Below, in pieces: positions 53,392 through 61,938 of a DNA stretch of 64,000 bases. The stretch is from UKL13-3 sp040387195 (GTDB taxonomy: Bacteria; Bacteroidota; Bacteroidia; UKL13-3). The notes below the pieces were generated by a model. The model saw nothing but the letters and a program-made list of their open reading frames with translations, had not been told where the DNA came from and did not search any database. Where the stretch lies: NCBI GenBank assembly GCA_040387195.1, contig JAZKEF010000001.1, positions 62,001-126,000 of the forward strand. The letters are read 5' to 3'. Position numbers and translations under genes: made by a program. Numbering within the stretch: the first letter of the stretch is position 1; each line of letters starts with the position of its first letter.

Positions 53392-54450
53392 TTACCGTAT
53401 TCCCCTGCGATTGAGCTCCCGCTGGTATTTGCGGGCATTTACCTGATGTTGACTAAACGTTGCCGCAAAATTGTGAAAGCCCGAAAAATCTTCCTTCGCA
53501 CAGAAATAAATATACCGGTGTTTTTGCAGATTCAGCACTGCATCAATTGCTTGCACCGATGGCACACAAATCGGTCCGGGAATCAAGCCTGCATATTTGT
53601 ATGTATTATAAGGCGATTCAATATGCAGCATAGCTCCCGCAACACGCCTGATTGATTTATCATTTACTGCATACAAAATGGTAGGATCGGCCTGAAACGG
53701 CATTCCCTTTTGCAAGCGGTTATAATACACTCCTGCTACCACGGGCATCTCTGCTTTCTGATAGGTTTCCTTTTGCACAATGGAAGCAAGAATGCTTACC
53801 TGTTGTAACGTCAGCCCCAATGCCGTTGCTTTTGTTTTACGTTCATCATTCCAAAATGCATTGTACTCCCTTTTCATCCGTAGCAGTAAATCTTCGGCAG
53901 GTGTATTCCAGTAAAAATTATAGGTATTGGGAATAAATAATGAAACACTATTGAGGGTGTCAAGGCCTATATCTTCAAATATGGAAGCATCATTCATCAA
54001 CTGCACCAACTCATTACTATCTGCTTCCAGCAATGTACTCCAGAAACGCACTAAGTCTTCCTTGCGTTCGGCATATTTAAATGTTACATCAACAGGAGTT
54101 TGTTTTCCGGATGCCATTAACCGAAGCAATTTATAATTACTTGTGGAGGCGTCCACTTCATATCTTCCGGGCTTCAGTTTGCTTTCAAACCCTAATATTT
54201 TCAACACCCTTACAAATGTTTCGGGGTGACGGAACAAGCCACTCTTTTTCCAGTTTGCTTCGTTTTGCTCCAGAGTTAAACGAGTGCCAACATAAACGTA
54301 TGCCTTCTTGCCTTCAGGCAGTTTGATATTACTTGCCAAAACATCTTCATAAATCTTAAGAGCAGCTGCAATTAGAATGAGCGTAACCAATGAGAAAACA
54401 GTATACCATACTTTCCTCTTAAAACTCATGTTTGTTTTTTTTGCTGCCAT
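53392..54450 (-). CDS. mltG: Endolytic murein transglycosylase MltG
   Basis: 352 residues: one N-terminal membrane helix (~16-34), a LysM-like region, then the YceG catalytic domain. The catalytic Glu is in 'ILASIVQKETYQKAEMPVVA', followed by 'GVYYNRLQKGMPFQADPTIL' and 'ESPYNTYKYAGLIPGPICVP', all hallmark segments. It cuts growing glycan strands and sets their length. It fits the peptidoglycan theme of the neighbourhood. Confidence 0.97.
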   Translation of the reverse strand: MAAKKTNMSFKRKVWYTVFSLVTLILIAAALKIYEDVLASNIKLPEGKKAYVYVGTRLTLEQNEANWKKSGLFRHPETFVRVLKILGFESKLKPGRYEVDASTSNYKLLRLMASGKQTPVDVTFKYAERKEDLVRFWSTLLEADSNELVQLMNDASIFEDIGLDTLNSVSLFIPNTYNFYWNTPAEDLLLRMKREYNAFWNDERKTKATALGLTLQQVSILASIVQKETYQKAEMPVVAGVYYNRLQKGMPFQADPTILYAVNDKSIRRVAGAMLHIESPYNTYKYAGLIPGPICVPSVQAIDAVLNLQKHRYIYFCAKEDFSGFHNFAATFSQHQVNARKYQRELNRRGIR

Positions 54451-54459
54451 CTTTTGTGT

Positions 54460-56442
54460 TTAGAGTTGCTCCAGCAGTTGTTTTACCTGAGTATTCGCTG
54501 GGTTACGTTTCAGCAGTTGTTTAAGAATGGTTTTAGCCTCACCGGTATTCCCTAAGTAATTATACAAACCGGCTTTGTTCAGCAATGCCTGTTCAAAGTC
54601 GGGATTTAATGCCAGTGCATCATTATAATATTTCATGGCTAGTTGGGTATTGCCTTGTTTTAAGTAGGCGAACCCGATATTGGTAAGTGCTGTTGCTTGT
54701 TTTGGATTCCGTTTGAGTGATGAGGCTAGTGTATTGATTCCTCCTGTTACATTGTCCAACTCAATTTGAATGGTCCCCAGCTTATTCATAAAATCAAGAT
54801 TGGCCGGGGCAAGTTGAACAGCCCGGTTATACCATCCTTCGGCTTGTTGTGGCACTCCCGTATTTTGATAAGCCTGACCTATGCGGTAACAGGTCCATGC
54901 ATTGTTACATCCACTTACATTCATACTTCTCGACTGTTGCATAATGGCATTATAATCTTGCCGCAAATAGAAAAAATGAATCCGCGAATCGATAAGATCA
55001 GTTTCGATGATTCCTTTTTCTTCCTGCAAATATTTTTGAGCGGAATCAAGCGATGTGGCTTCACCATCAAATTTTTCAAAATACGAAAGGTAGGCTTTAC
55101 TCCTGGTGAATGCATCCGACTGGGGATTGTTGATGCAGTATATTCCTGCAAATTCTTTCAACGCTTCTTTCTGTTGTTGCTTTACCGGAACCCTGATCCA
55201 ATGGTCGGTTACCGTTACGTGTGGAATATCAATAGTACCCGATTTAGGCATGTGGCAGCCCCAGCAGTTATCATTTGCAACTTTGCGCACACGTAACTTT
55301 TCGGTGCAGGCCGATTGCATGTTGTGACAGTTGCCGCATGCATTATTAAAAACCTGTTTACCTGTTACTTTTACACTCACGTGCGGATTGTGGCAGGTAA
55401 TGCATGTGAGTTTTGCATTATGGGTTCCTTTTTTTTCAACTGCGGATTGCCCTGAAAGGAAACATTTGCTCATTTGCAACCGNNNNNNNNNNCGTTGTGC
55501 ATGTGAGGCCATGATAAACTCATCTTCCTTTCCTTTGTATTTAGGCATGTAAATATCAACCACGGTCGACAAATCCATACCCGGACGAAAATCGCGGAAT
55601 GTTTTACCGGGTTTCAATACAGTATTTCCCTGGAGGTGGCAACGCTGGCATACATCTATCTGACGCTCCCAAACCAGCTTCTTCGGGTTTACAATCGTGT
55701 AATCAATTTGTGTTGCAGTATCAACCCGGTGGCCGGCAAGTTTTTCTTTGACGTGGACTTCTCCCGGACCATGGCATCTTTCACAATCTATTCCCTGTGC
55801 TACAGTATTAAACTTATTGGTTGAGTTTTCTTCGAATTGCGGAAGTGCATTGTGGCAACTCATACATTCAAATCCTATTGCCCTGTCGAACCTTACATTG
55901 CGCCCGTTTTCATATCCCGGAGGCAAATCCCATTTGCGTTTTTGAGCATACCATGTCAGAGGCATCTGGTAAATGTATCCATCAACATTCATCATATGCG
56001 AATTGGTGTGTTGCCCCGATCCTACAATATAATCAACACGCTCCTCACGTTTGTATATAGTATCTTTTCCACTCAACCTGAATTCGGTAATGAACATATA
56101 TTCTCCTTTCCAAGACGGTGTATAATACATGTTGTTAAACTTATCATACACCACATGTTTCCTAGAAAAATCTGCAGCTGATTTTGCGCGGGTAGCCAAA
56201 TCAAATGATTGTCCCATTCCCGTTTGAATGAAGGTTTTGTAAATATCGTTATGGCAACTTCTGCAGGTTTCAATGCCAACATACTTCACCGTATCGTTAT
56301 GGTTGAGGTAGGTGTTGGGTGGAGATTTAGGTGCAGTTGGTTTGGAATCGCAAAATACATTCAATAACATAACGCCTGCTGAAAGCAGAAACAGGATTGT
56401 GATGTATATGTTGCGTGTTAATTTCATTCGTTCTCTCTTCAA
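54460..56442 (-). CDS. Seven-heme c-type cytochrome with C-terminal TPRs
   Basis: About 656 residues once the 10-N gap at 55483-55492 is closed. The flanks share 'CG', and merging gives the uninterrupted 'SHAQRLQMSKCF' in frame. The N-terminal helix ends in 'LLNVFCDSKP', a possible lipoprotein site, so it is anchored on the periplasmic side. Seven heme motifs are visible: CRSCH, CMSCH, CERCH, CQRCH, CITCH, CGNCH, CWGCH. Residues ~480-656 form three to four TPRs ('AWTCYRIGQAYQNTGVPQQA', 'ALTNIGFAYLKQGNTQLAMK'). It is probably an electron-transfer or nitrite/hydroxylamine-related cytochrome of the c554 kind; the substrate is unknown. Confidence 0.9.
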   Translation of the reverse strand: MKRERMKLTRNIYITILFLLSAGVMLLNVFCDSKPTAPKSPPNTYLNHNDTVKYVGIETCRSCHNDIYKTFIQTGMGQSFDLATRAKSAADFSRKHVVYDKFNNMYYTPSWKGEYMFITEFRLSGKDTIYKREERVDYIVGSGQHTNSHMMNVDGYIYQMPLTWYAQKRKWDLPPGYENGRNVRFDRAIGFECMSCHNALPQFEENSTNKFNTVAQGIDCERCHGPGEVHVKEKLAGHRVDTATQIDYTIVNPKKLVWERQIDVCQRCHLQGNTVLKPGKTFRDFRPGMDLSTVVDIYMPKYKGKEDEFIMASHAQXXXXRLQMSKCFLSGQSAVEKKGTHNAKLTCITCHNPHVSVKVTGKQVFNNACGNCHNMQSACTEKLRVRKVANDNCWGCHMPKSGTIDIPHVTVTDHWIRVPVKQQQKEALKEFAGIYCINNPQSDAFTRSKAYLSYFEKFDGEATSLDSAQKYLQEEKGIIETDLIDSRIHFFYLRQDYNAIMQQSRSMNVSGCNNAWTCYRIGQAYQNTGVPQQAEGWYNRAVQLAPANLDFMNKLGTIQIELDNVTGGINTLASSLKRNPKQATALTNIGFAYLKQGNTQLAMKYYNDALALNPDFEQALLNKAGLYNYLGNTGEAKTILKQLLKRNPANTQVKQLLEQL

Positions 56443-56492
56443 TTTACCAGTATTAATAACTTTCCGCTCCTTGTGCTATTAGTAACAGTAAT

Positions 56493-57044
56493 TTATCTCA
56501 GGTTGTTGTAAATAGCTGAAATCAATGTTGTTTGAGGACTTCTGTTACATTCTGAGACAATCGTAATGCGTACTCCGTTTCCACTCTTTGTTCCATAAAG
56601 GGATGTTGATACACTAGAAGAGTCTGCATATTCAGCTATTAAATAGTTGTTAGTGTTTTTTTCGATAATCCTTGTCTTCAGTCTGGTATTATTGGAAAGA
56701 TACCACTCTGCATCCCAATTATAAAAAAGTCTGATAAAGTCATCTCCTTCTAAGTTGTTCTTATTAAAAGAAGACGTGCCTCTTGAACCGTTGAATATAA
56801 ACAGTCTTTGATTCAAAGAGTCAGAAAAGATATTGTCACGGCTACTTTTGTCAAATCCGATGAATTTCCATTCACCGGGTATTTCAATAGTAAAGCCATA
56901 ATCTCCAATATGCGAAAAATTTGTACTTTTTGAGCCTGGTGCATACGCACAATTGGTCAGAGAAATATGTTGAGTATGCGGCCTCGTCAAACAGGAAGTT
57001 ACTATAAAAGCAAGAACGATAGCTGTTAAATATTGGGTTTTCAT
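56493..57044 (-). CDS. Lipoprotein of unknown function
   Basis: 183 residues from ATG 57044; the reading from 57107 crosses the upstream terminator. The start MKTQYLTAIVLAFIVTSC is a lipobox with Cys at 18. The body ('GDYGFTIEIPGEWKFIGFDK') resembles the PsbP/MOG1-like 'exported stress-protein' fold found in small lipoproteins, but I cannot be sure. Its own terminator-separated position suggests independent transcription. Confidence 0.7.
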   Translation of the reverse strand: MKTQYLTAIVLAFIVTSCLTRPHTQHISLTNCAYAPGSKSTNFSHIGDYGFTIEIPGEWKFIGFDKSSRDNIFSDSLNQRLFIFNGSRGTSSFNKNNLEGDDFIRLFYNWDAEWYLSNNTRLKTRIIEKNTNNYLIAEYADSSSVSTSLYGTKSGNGVRITIVSECNRSPQTTLISAIYNNLR

Positions 57045-57065
57045 ATTGTATTCATTACTGCTAAC

Positions 57066-57104
57066 AAAAAAATAGCAGCAACCTTTTAAAGTATTGCTGC
57101 TATT
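57066..57104 (-). terminator. Terminator of the rhodanese gene
   Basis: Perfect 11-bp arms at 57071-57081 and 57094-57104 (AATAGCAGCAA / TTGCTGCTATT), followed on the minus strand by a T-run. It ends the rhodanese and upstream transcripts and lies before the lipoprotein gene. Confidence 0.88.
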
Positions 57105-57123
57105 CAACTATATTAATTAAAGA

Positions 57124-57426
57124 CTAAGCAAATTTTTCTCTCCACTCAATCATGCCGCCCAACAGGTTGCGAACGTTCGTGAATCCGTTTTCCATCATGA
57201 ACATTTTTGCATTCCCGCTGCGGTTTCCCGAGCGGCAGTGAAGAATGATCTCTTCATTTTTAAGGTGAGCCAATTCATCCAGTTTGTAAGGAATCTCGCC
57301 CAGCGGAATCAATTGTGCTCCAATGTTAAACTCTTCAAATTCGTGAACTTCACGAACATCAATAATGATAAGGTTTTCACCTTTATCCATTCTCTCTTTC
57401 AATTCCTGGCAAGTAATGTCTGTCAT
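57124..57426 (-). CDS. Single-domain rhodanese-like protein
   Basis: 100 residues. 'LIIIDVREVHEFEEFNIGAQ' is the N-terminal signature and 'IILHCRSGNRSGNAKMFMME' holds the catalytic Cys and its phosphate-binding-like loop. It carries sulfur as a persulfide or acts as a sulfur-relay partner. The T9SS gene ends 3 bases upstream of its start, so it is in the same transcript. Confidence 0.95.
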   Translation of the reverse strand: MTDITCQELKERMDKGENLIIIDVREVHEFEEFNIGAQLIPLGEIPYKLDELAHLKNEEIILHCRSGNRSGNAKMFMMENGFTNVRNLLGGMIEWREKFA

Positions 57427-57429
57427 GCG

Positions 57430-60306
57430 TTAGTATATTATAAGTAGTTTTTCAATAGCTGTTTGTCCTGTTGACGGCTGCGTTACTTTTACAAGATACA
57501 TTCCCTCCGACAACGCTGGCAAATGTAATTCATTTTGAGAAATTGTTTCAGCCACGATCACTTTCCCGGTAAGGTCCATCAATTCAACATATGGTTGTTC
57601 CTTGTTTGGTAGTTTAATGGTCACCTGTGAAGTAGCCGGATTCGGATACAGGCTTACGTTCAATTTTTCGGCAACAAGCTCATGAGCTAATCCCACCGGA
57701 GGATTAAGCCATTTACCCATAATGGGACGAATCATTAATGCTCCGGATAATGCTGTACGTTCCCAGATGCCAACCTCATCAATTTTAAAGTAGGCATTGG
57801 GATTTATCCGGCTTCCGTTGCGCACATAGTTTTCATCCATTCCCATATTGAGGTTAAAAATTTCCGACTGTTCCCATCCGATGTAAAATGTTCCGGCCGG
57901 AAGTGCAAGAGGTTGGTCAAATTGCAGGTAATAAAAACCATTGCGTGTATTGGTATACGTGGGTCTTGTTTGCAGTACCTTTTTTAAGGGCGCTTCTCCC
58001 GTTCCGTTTCCATTGGTCCCTATATTGCTCCACACCACAAGTGTAAACTTTTGGTTGCTCACATCAATGGATGATTGATTGAAAAACATGCTCATTCCAA
58101 ACAAGGTATCCGGTACATCCAGTGAATAACCAATGGCAACCGCTCCCGCTTTGTTCTTCACGCCATAACCCACTTCGGCCGTTCCGTCATCATATGCAAA
58201 ATAGTTGCTGAAAATGGTATTCACAGAAAGGGTATCGTTAGCCGAAATATTATCAATCGTATTGTTGGAGTTTACATAATACTTGGAGCGGAACACCAAT
58301 GAATCGGCAACCACCACAGTATTGAGCGACACAACTGAATTAACCAGAGCCTTTGCTGTACTTGCTCCCGCAACATTCCCCAAAGAGTTTGCAAAGGAGT
58401 CGATACGAGCACCTGATGGTTCAAAAACCGCACGGGCAAAGTTCAATGGATTCGGACCGGTATTATTGTTCCGCAAGTTGATATCCTGAACCGAATTGGT
58501 ATGCGCCACCGGGTTTGCCGAAAACTGTTTGCGCGTCATGGAAGAATAGTTTCTGAGCAGTGATGGCGGATTATTGGTTAAGGCAAAATCGAAATAGAAC
58601 TCATCCGGCCTGCGTCCTCTGTCCAAGCGGATATAATCCAGGTGCCAGTTATCAATATTACCTGTTTTACTTCCTATGTTTTTGAAACGGAACTGAAAAT
58701 CATCGTGCAAATAAGCAGAATCCACAAAGATGGAAATCTGGGTAAATGTATCAACCGGATAAATCTTTGCCGATCCGTTCCATACCGTTTGCCATGCACT
58801 GCTATTCAGCCGGTCGCTCCTGAACTCCAGAATAAGCGAATCCGTATCATTGGGTTTATCACCCAGTCCCTGCGGTTCGATATAAAAACTCAGGTACACC
58901 GAATCGGTACGAACCAATCCACTGAGGTTAATAGCCTGACTGGTCAACGTATCATTGTACCCATTTCCGGAACCGTAGGGATTGCCTCTGAAATCAAGTC
59001 CGTCAAAGGTTGCAACATTTACGCTCGGTTGCCCTATTGCAAAATCATTATTGATATATACCTGTTTATCCTTCCACAAGCGGGTTGCAGGAAACAAGGA
59101 ACTCGTTGAAAAGTCTTCAATAAATGGTATGGCCAGTTTACTGCTGATGTTAAATCCGGTAGCAATAAACTGCAACGTATCATTAACCGAATAATTGCAT
59201 TTATTGATAAGCCTGAACTGGAAATTAGCATGTCTGTAACGGCCCAGGTTAATCTGGTATACGAACGTCCGGAATGAAGTGGATACAATGGTTCCGGCTT
59301 GTAATACCCTGATCCAATCACCCGTATTGTTCAGGAACTCAAGCACCAAACTATCGGTATTATCTGCAGCCGGCATGGATTTGTACATAAAACGCAGGTA
59401 AACCGAATCCGTTGATGCAAATTTTGTAACGTCAACCGGTTGTGAGTGGAGGGTATCTGCAAAACCATTATTGGCATACGCTGTACTATCGGTATTGAAC
59501 TTATCGAACACCACAACTTTTGTTCCGGGTAAACCCAGATCCCGGTTGATGCCCGTTTGTGCTTGCTGCCAGTATTGTTTAACAGGGAATAAGGTATCGG
59601 TTACACCGATGGTGAAATTGTCATAAAACGGCAATTCCAGCTTATCGGCCAACACCACATTGTGCAGCAAAAATGTTTCGGTATCTGAAGGGCCCGAACT
59701 ACTGTATGCTTTAAAACGAAAGGAGAAATTTGGATTTTGGTACGTAGCAAAATCAATTGGAATGCGTACATCAACTTTAGGAATGATATTATCAGGCGAT
59801 TTCCAGATACTTTGGTAAGTTCCAGAAGAAGTGATGATTTCAAGCGTTAAAGAATCTCCAGCTTCCCAGGTTGCTCCGGTTTGGTATGCAAAAGCTATAA
59901 ACAATTGTCCGTTTGATGCGCGGATGTCGATATTTTTGGATAACAATACATCCGTTTCTCCATACACTCCCGAACCTCCGTTATAAACTGTTCCTGCGGC
60001 ATTGCGGGCATTAAAAACTGCTATTCTGTTGAGAAGCGTCACATTCTTGAGTGCCCATAAAGAATCGCTCAGCAATCCTGCCATCCCAACAAACCGGTCG
60101 ATAAACGGGAAACGGTCGCTTTCAGATGTCTTGCCCATTGTTCTTTTTCCAAAAGGGGATTTCACAGCCGTGGTTGCCTGAATAACCTCCCGCAACTTTG
60201 GATTGGAGGTTAACGGAATTTTTTCTTCTCCACTTATTTGGGCAATTAACGAAGTACTAAATACGATGAACCCTGAGAGTAAATAAAAGCGTATGTGTTT
60301 TCTCAT
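57430..60306 (-). CDS. Large exported T9SS protein
   Basis: 958 residues with a signal peptide (MRKHIRFYLLSGFIVFSTSL). It contains three or so related MAM/jelly-roll-like domains of ~170 residues, each with 'DSLVLEF...' and 'NFQFRLIN/FQFRFKN', then a C-terminal type A sorting domain ('VSLYPNPATSQVTIKL' ... 'EGMYLVKVTQPSTGQTAIEK'). It should be secreted and surface-attached. It overlaps the PASTA gene stop by 4 bases, so the pair is translationally coupled; a role in envelope maintenance is only an inference from this. Confidence 0.9.
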   Translation of the reverse strand: MRKHIRFYLLSGFIVFSTSLIAQISGEEKIPLTSNPKLREVIQATTAVKSPFGKRTMGKTSESDRFPFIDRFVGMAGLLSDSLWALKNVTLLNRIAVFNARNAAGTVYNGGSGVYGETDVLLSKNIDIRASNGQLFIAFAYQTGATWEAGDSLTLEIITSSGTYQSIWKSPDNIIPKVDVRIPIDFATYQNPNFSFRFKAYSSSGPSDTETFLLHNVVLADKLELPFYDNFTIGVTDTLFPVKQYWQQAQTGINRDLGLPGTKVVVFDKFNTDSTAYANNGFADTLHSQPVDVTKFASTDSVYLRFMYKSMPAADNTDSLVLEFLNNTGDWIRVLQAGTIVSTSFRTFVYQINLGRYRHANFQFRLINKCNYSVNDTLQFIATGFNISSKLAIPFIEDFSTSSLFPATRLWKDKQVYINNDFAIGQPSVNVATFDGLDFRGNPYGSGNGYNDTLTSQAINLSGLVRTDSVYLSFYIEPQGLGDKPNDTDSLILEFRSDRLNSSAWQTVWNGSAKIYPVDTFTQISIFVDSAYLHDDFQFRFKNIGSKTGNIDNWHLDYIRLDRGRRPDEFYFDFALTNNPPSLLRNYSSMTRKQFSANPVAHTNSVQDINLRNNNTGPNPLNFARAVFEPSGARIDSFANSLGNVAGASTAKALVNSVVSLNTVVVADSLVFRSKYYVNSNNTIDNISANDTLSVNTIFSNYFAYDDGTAEVGYGVKNKAGAVAIGYSLDVPDTLFGMSMFFNQSSIDVSNQKFTLVVWSNIGTNGNGTGEAPLKKVLQTRPTYTNTRNGFYYLQFDQPLALPAGTFYIGWEQSEIFNLNMGMDENYVRNGSRINPNAYFKIDEVGIWERTALSGALMIRPIMGKWLNPPVGLAHELVAEKLNVSLYPNPATSQVTIKLPNKEQPYVELMDLTGKVIVAETISQNELHLPALSEGMYLVKVTQPSTGQTAIEKLLIIY

Positions 60307-61052
60307 TCCTGTTTTAAAAATAAGTCGATGGTCTGTCCCGACCCCACCATTACTCCTTCGGCAAACGCAGGTGTTTGTCTCACCACTTTTGCAGAAGCTG
60401 AATCTTTCACCGAACCCTGGTACACAACCGACCCTACACCTAACGCTGAGCTTGCCAATAAATTGCGGGCTTCTTCCAGTGTCATTCCAGTTAAATCCGG
60501 TAAGGAAACATCTCCCTGTCCGAGTCCGTCACCCAACACCAGATCGATAGTAGATCCTTTGGGGATTTTAGTTCCTGCCGATGTGTTTTGGTTTCCATAC
60601 AACTGCTCCAGCACCACATTTTGTGCAATGTCGGGTTTGTAAATTAATCGTCCTACTTTGAGTCCCACACTTTGCAGCATAACCTGTGCCTGACGTAACG
60701 AAACATCAATCAGGTTGGGAATATTTACCAGCGGGGCTTTGTTGCTGTTGAGCGTGATGTATACAATCCGTCCTTCCTTGACTTTGGATTGGGGGGAAGG
60801 GTTTTGATCCAATACACTGTTTTTGGGTTTATCTTCAAAAAACAAGGAATCGGTGATAATAAATTTCAGGTTCTTTGATGCAAGCAATGCTTCCGCATCT
60901 TCCATTTTAAGTCCTGTAATATCAGGCACGGTTAACGACTCACCGTGGCGGGTAGAATTATTGAGCACGAATGATACACCTGTAAACAGGATAATCACCA
61001 CAATACCTATGGCCAGTAGATTGGCCGAAATGACTTTAATAAATTGATTCAT
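60303..61052 (-). CDS. PASTA-domain membrane protein
   Basis: 249 residues. One N-terminal membrane helix at ~8-30 ('ANLLAIGIVVIILFTGVSFV'), then three PASTA domains of ~65 residues: 'LTVPDITGLKMEDAEALLAS', 'VNIPNLIDVSLRQAQVMLQS' and 'VSLPDLTGMTLEEARNLLAS'. There is no kinase or penicillin-binding domain. PASTA domains recognise peptidoglycan fragments or help enzymes at the division site. In Bacteroidota such genes usually adjoin a D-Ala-D-Ala ligase; here a toxin-antitoxin pair separates them. Confidence 0.95.
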   Translation of the reverse strand: MNQFIKVISANLLAIGIVVIILFTGVSFVLNNSTRHGESLTVPDITGLKMEDAEALLASKNLKFIITDSLFFEDKPKNSVLDQNPSPQSKVKEGRIVYITLNSNKAPLVNIPNLIDVSLRQAQVMLQSVGLKVGRLIYKPDIAQNVVLEQLYGNQNTSAGTKIPKGSTIDLVLGDGLGQGDVSLPDLTGMTLEEARNLLASSALGVGSVVYQGSVKDSASAKVVRQTPAFAEGVMVGSGQTIDLFLKQE

Positions 61053-61097
61053 CTGCTTCCAAATATGCGGTTTTAGGAGGGAAACGCAAAACGTGGA

Positions 61098-61511
61098 TTA
61101 AAAGTGTTGTGTCAAAAAATCTTCACAGTTGCTCACCGGTATTTTAGAGAAGTGAAAATCACCTGTATCTTCTGTAATAATATACTTGCAATCTGCATTC
61201 AGGGCCGAGTAATATTCCAAGCCATCTTCAACATCAAGCACTTTGGGGTTTTCCATTGTATCGAACACCACCCGGTGATCTGTAGTAGAAATTCGCAATC
61301 TTTCAGCTAACAACAGCATTTTGTCCTTAGCATGTTTCGCTCCGCTCTTTTTTTCGGAAAAATAAAAGGCAATTGCCAAACATATGGGAGATGTCCAAAC
61401 TTCATAGCCTGGGTGATCCGCTAACGAAATAACCCTAGCCGCGTAGGTGAAGGTTGGGTATTCTTTGTTGAGAACAGCCACCAGCACATTGGCATCCACA
61501 AACAGCCTCAT
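61098..61511 (-). CDS. PIN-domain toxin
   Basis: 137 residues. 'MRLFVDANVLVAVLNKEYPT' carries the first acidic residue of the PIN nuclease, and 'DVEDGLEYYSALNADCKYII' plus 'TEDTGDFHFSKIPV' the later ones. PIN toxins are Mg-dependent RNases. It overlaps the upstream antitoxin by 4 bases, as in VapBC operons, though the antitoxin is of another type. Confidence 0.88.
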   Translation of the reverse strand: MRLFVDANVLVAVLNKEYPTFTYAARVISLADHPGYEVWTSPICLAIAFYFSEKKSGAKHAKDKMLLLAERLRISTTDHRVVFDTMENPKVLDVEDGLEYYSALNADCKYIITEDTGDFHFSKIPVSNCEDFLTQHF

Positions 61512-61768
61512 TTTTTTCTTGATTTAAAAAACGCATCTTTTAAATCTTTCCGTTTTTGAGGTTTGGTGCCATACTCAGGCTTACCTTCTGCTACCACATT
61601 TACCCATTCGGAAATAGGCATCTCTTCGAGCGTTATGTAATTTTGGCTGGTGATCTGGGTGTATAAAAATTCCGTGAGGCGCGATAAACTGATATTATTA
61701 TCACTCGCATATTGTTTGGCTTTTTTGATGACCTCTTCATCAAAACTCAGGGTTATTTTGGCATCCAT
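61508..61768 (-). CDS. DUF6364 antitoxin
   Basis: 86 residues. 'MDAKITLSFDEEVIKKAKQY' then 'ASDNNISLSRLTEFLYTQIT' is a ribbon-helix-helix-like segment that should bind DNA; the Lys-rich tail ('KPQKRKDLKDAFFKSRKK') should bind the PIN toxin. It is the first gene of the pair, with a promoter and an operator-like palindrome just upstream (61792-61822). Confidence 0.87.
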   Translation of the reverse strand: MDAKITLSFDEEVIKKAKQYASDNNISLSRLTEFLYTQITSQNYITLEEMPISEWVNVVAEGKPEYGTKPQKRKDLKDAFFKSRKK

Positions 61769-61791
61769 AAGGGTAATTATATTTTATACGA

Positions 61792-61822
61792 CAAACTTAA
61801 AAAAGTTATACGTATAAAGCAA
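61792..61822 (-). promoter_or_regulatory. Toxin-antitoxin promoter with internal operator palindrome
   Basis: On the minus strand TTG (61820-61822), 20 bases, TAAGTTTG (61792-61799, a full TAnnTTTG match). Between the boxes lies the perfect palindrome TTATACGTATAA (61806-61817); a half-site TTATACG recurs at 61784-61790. The antitoxin starts at 61768, so this fits autoregulation by the ribbon-helix-helix antitoxin. Confidence 0.72.
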
Positions 61823-61837
61823 GTTACTCACTTAAAA

Positions 61838-61938
61838 AATCAGCGAAATCTGCGGGCAACAACTTGCTCGCGTCTATTCTCCAAAACAAAAAAGTCTTCC
61901 GATATGGGTTTCTCGCAGATCACTGATGACGCAGATCA
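61838..61938. repeat. Degenerate hairpin repeat between the toxin-antitoxin pair and ddl
   Basis: AATCAGCGAAATCTGCGGG on the left and CGCAGATCACTGATGACGC on the right belong to the same 'cagatt/aatctg' family as the repeats at 25179, 33297 and 33907. The right end touches the stop of the Ddl gene. Confidence 0.7.

Noticed and set aside
57044..57107. Longer start for the lipoprotein at 56493-57044
   Set aside because: The extra codons run through the rhodanese terminator hairpin, and the lipobox requires the start at 57044.
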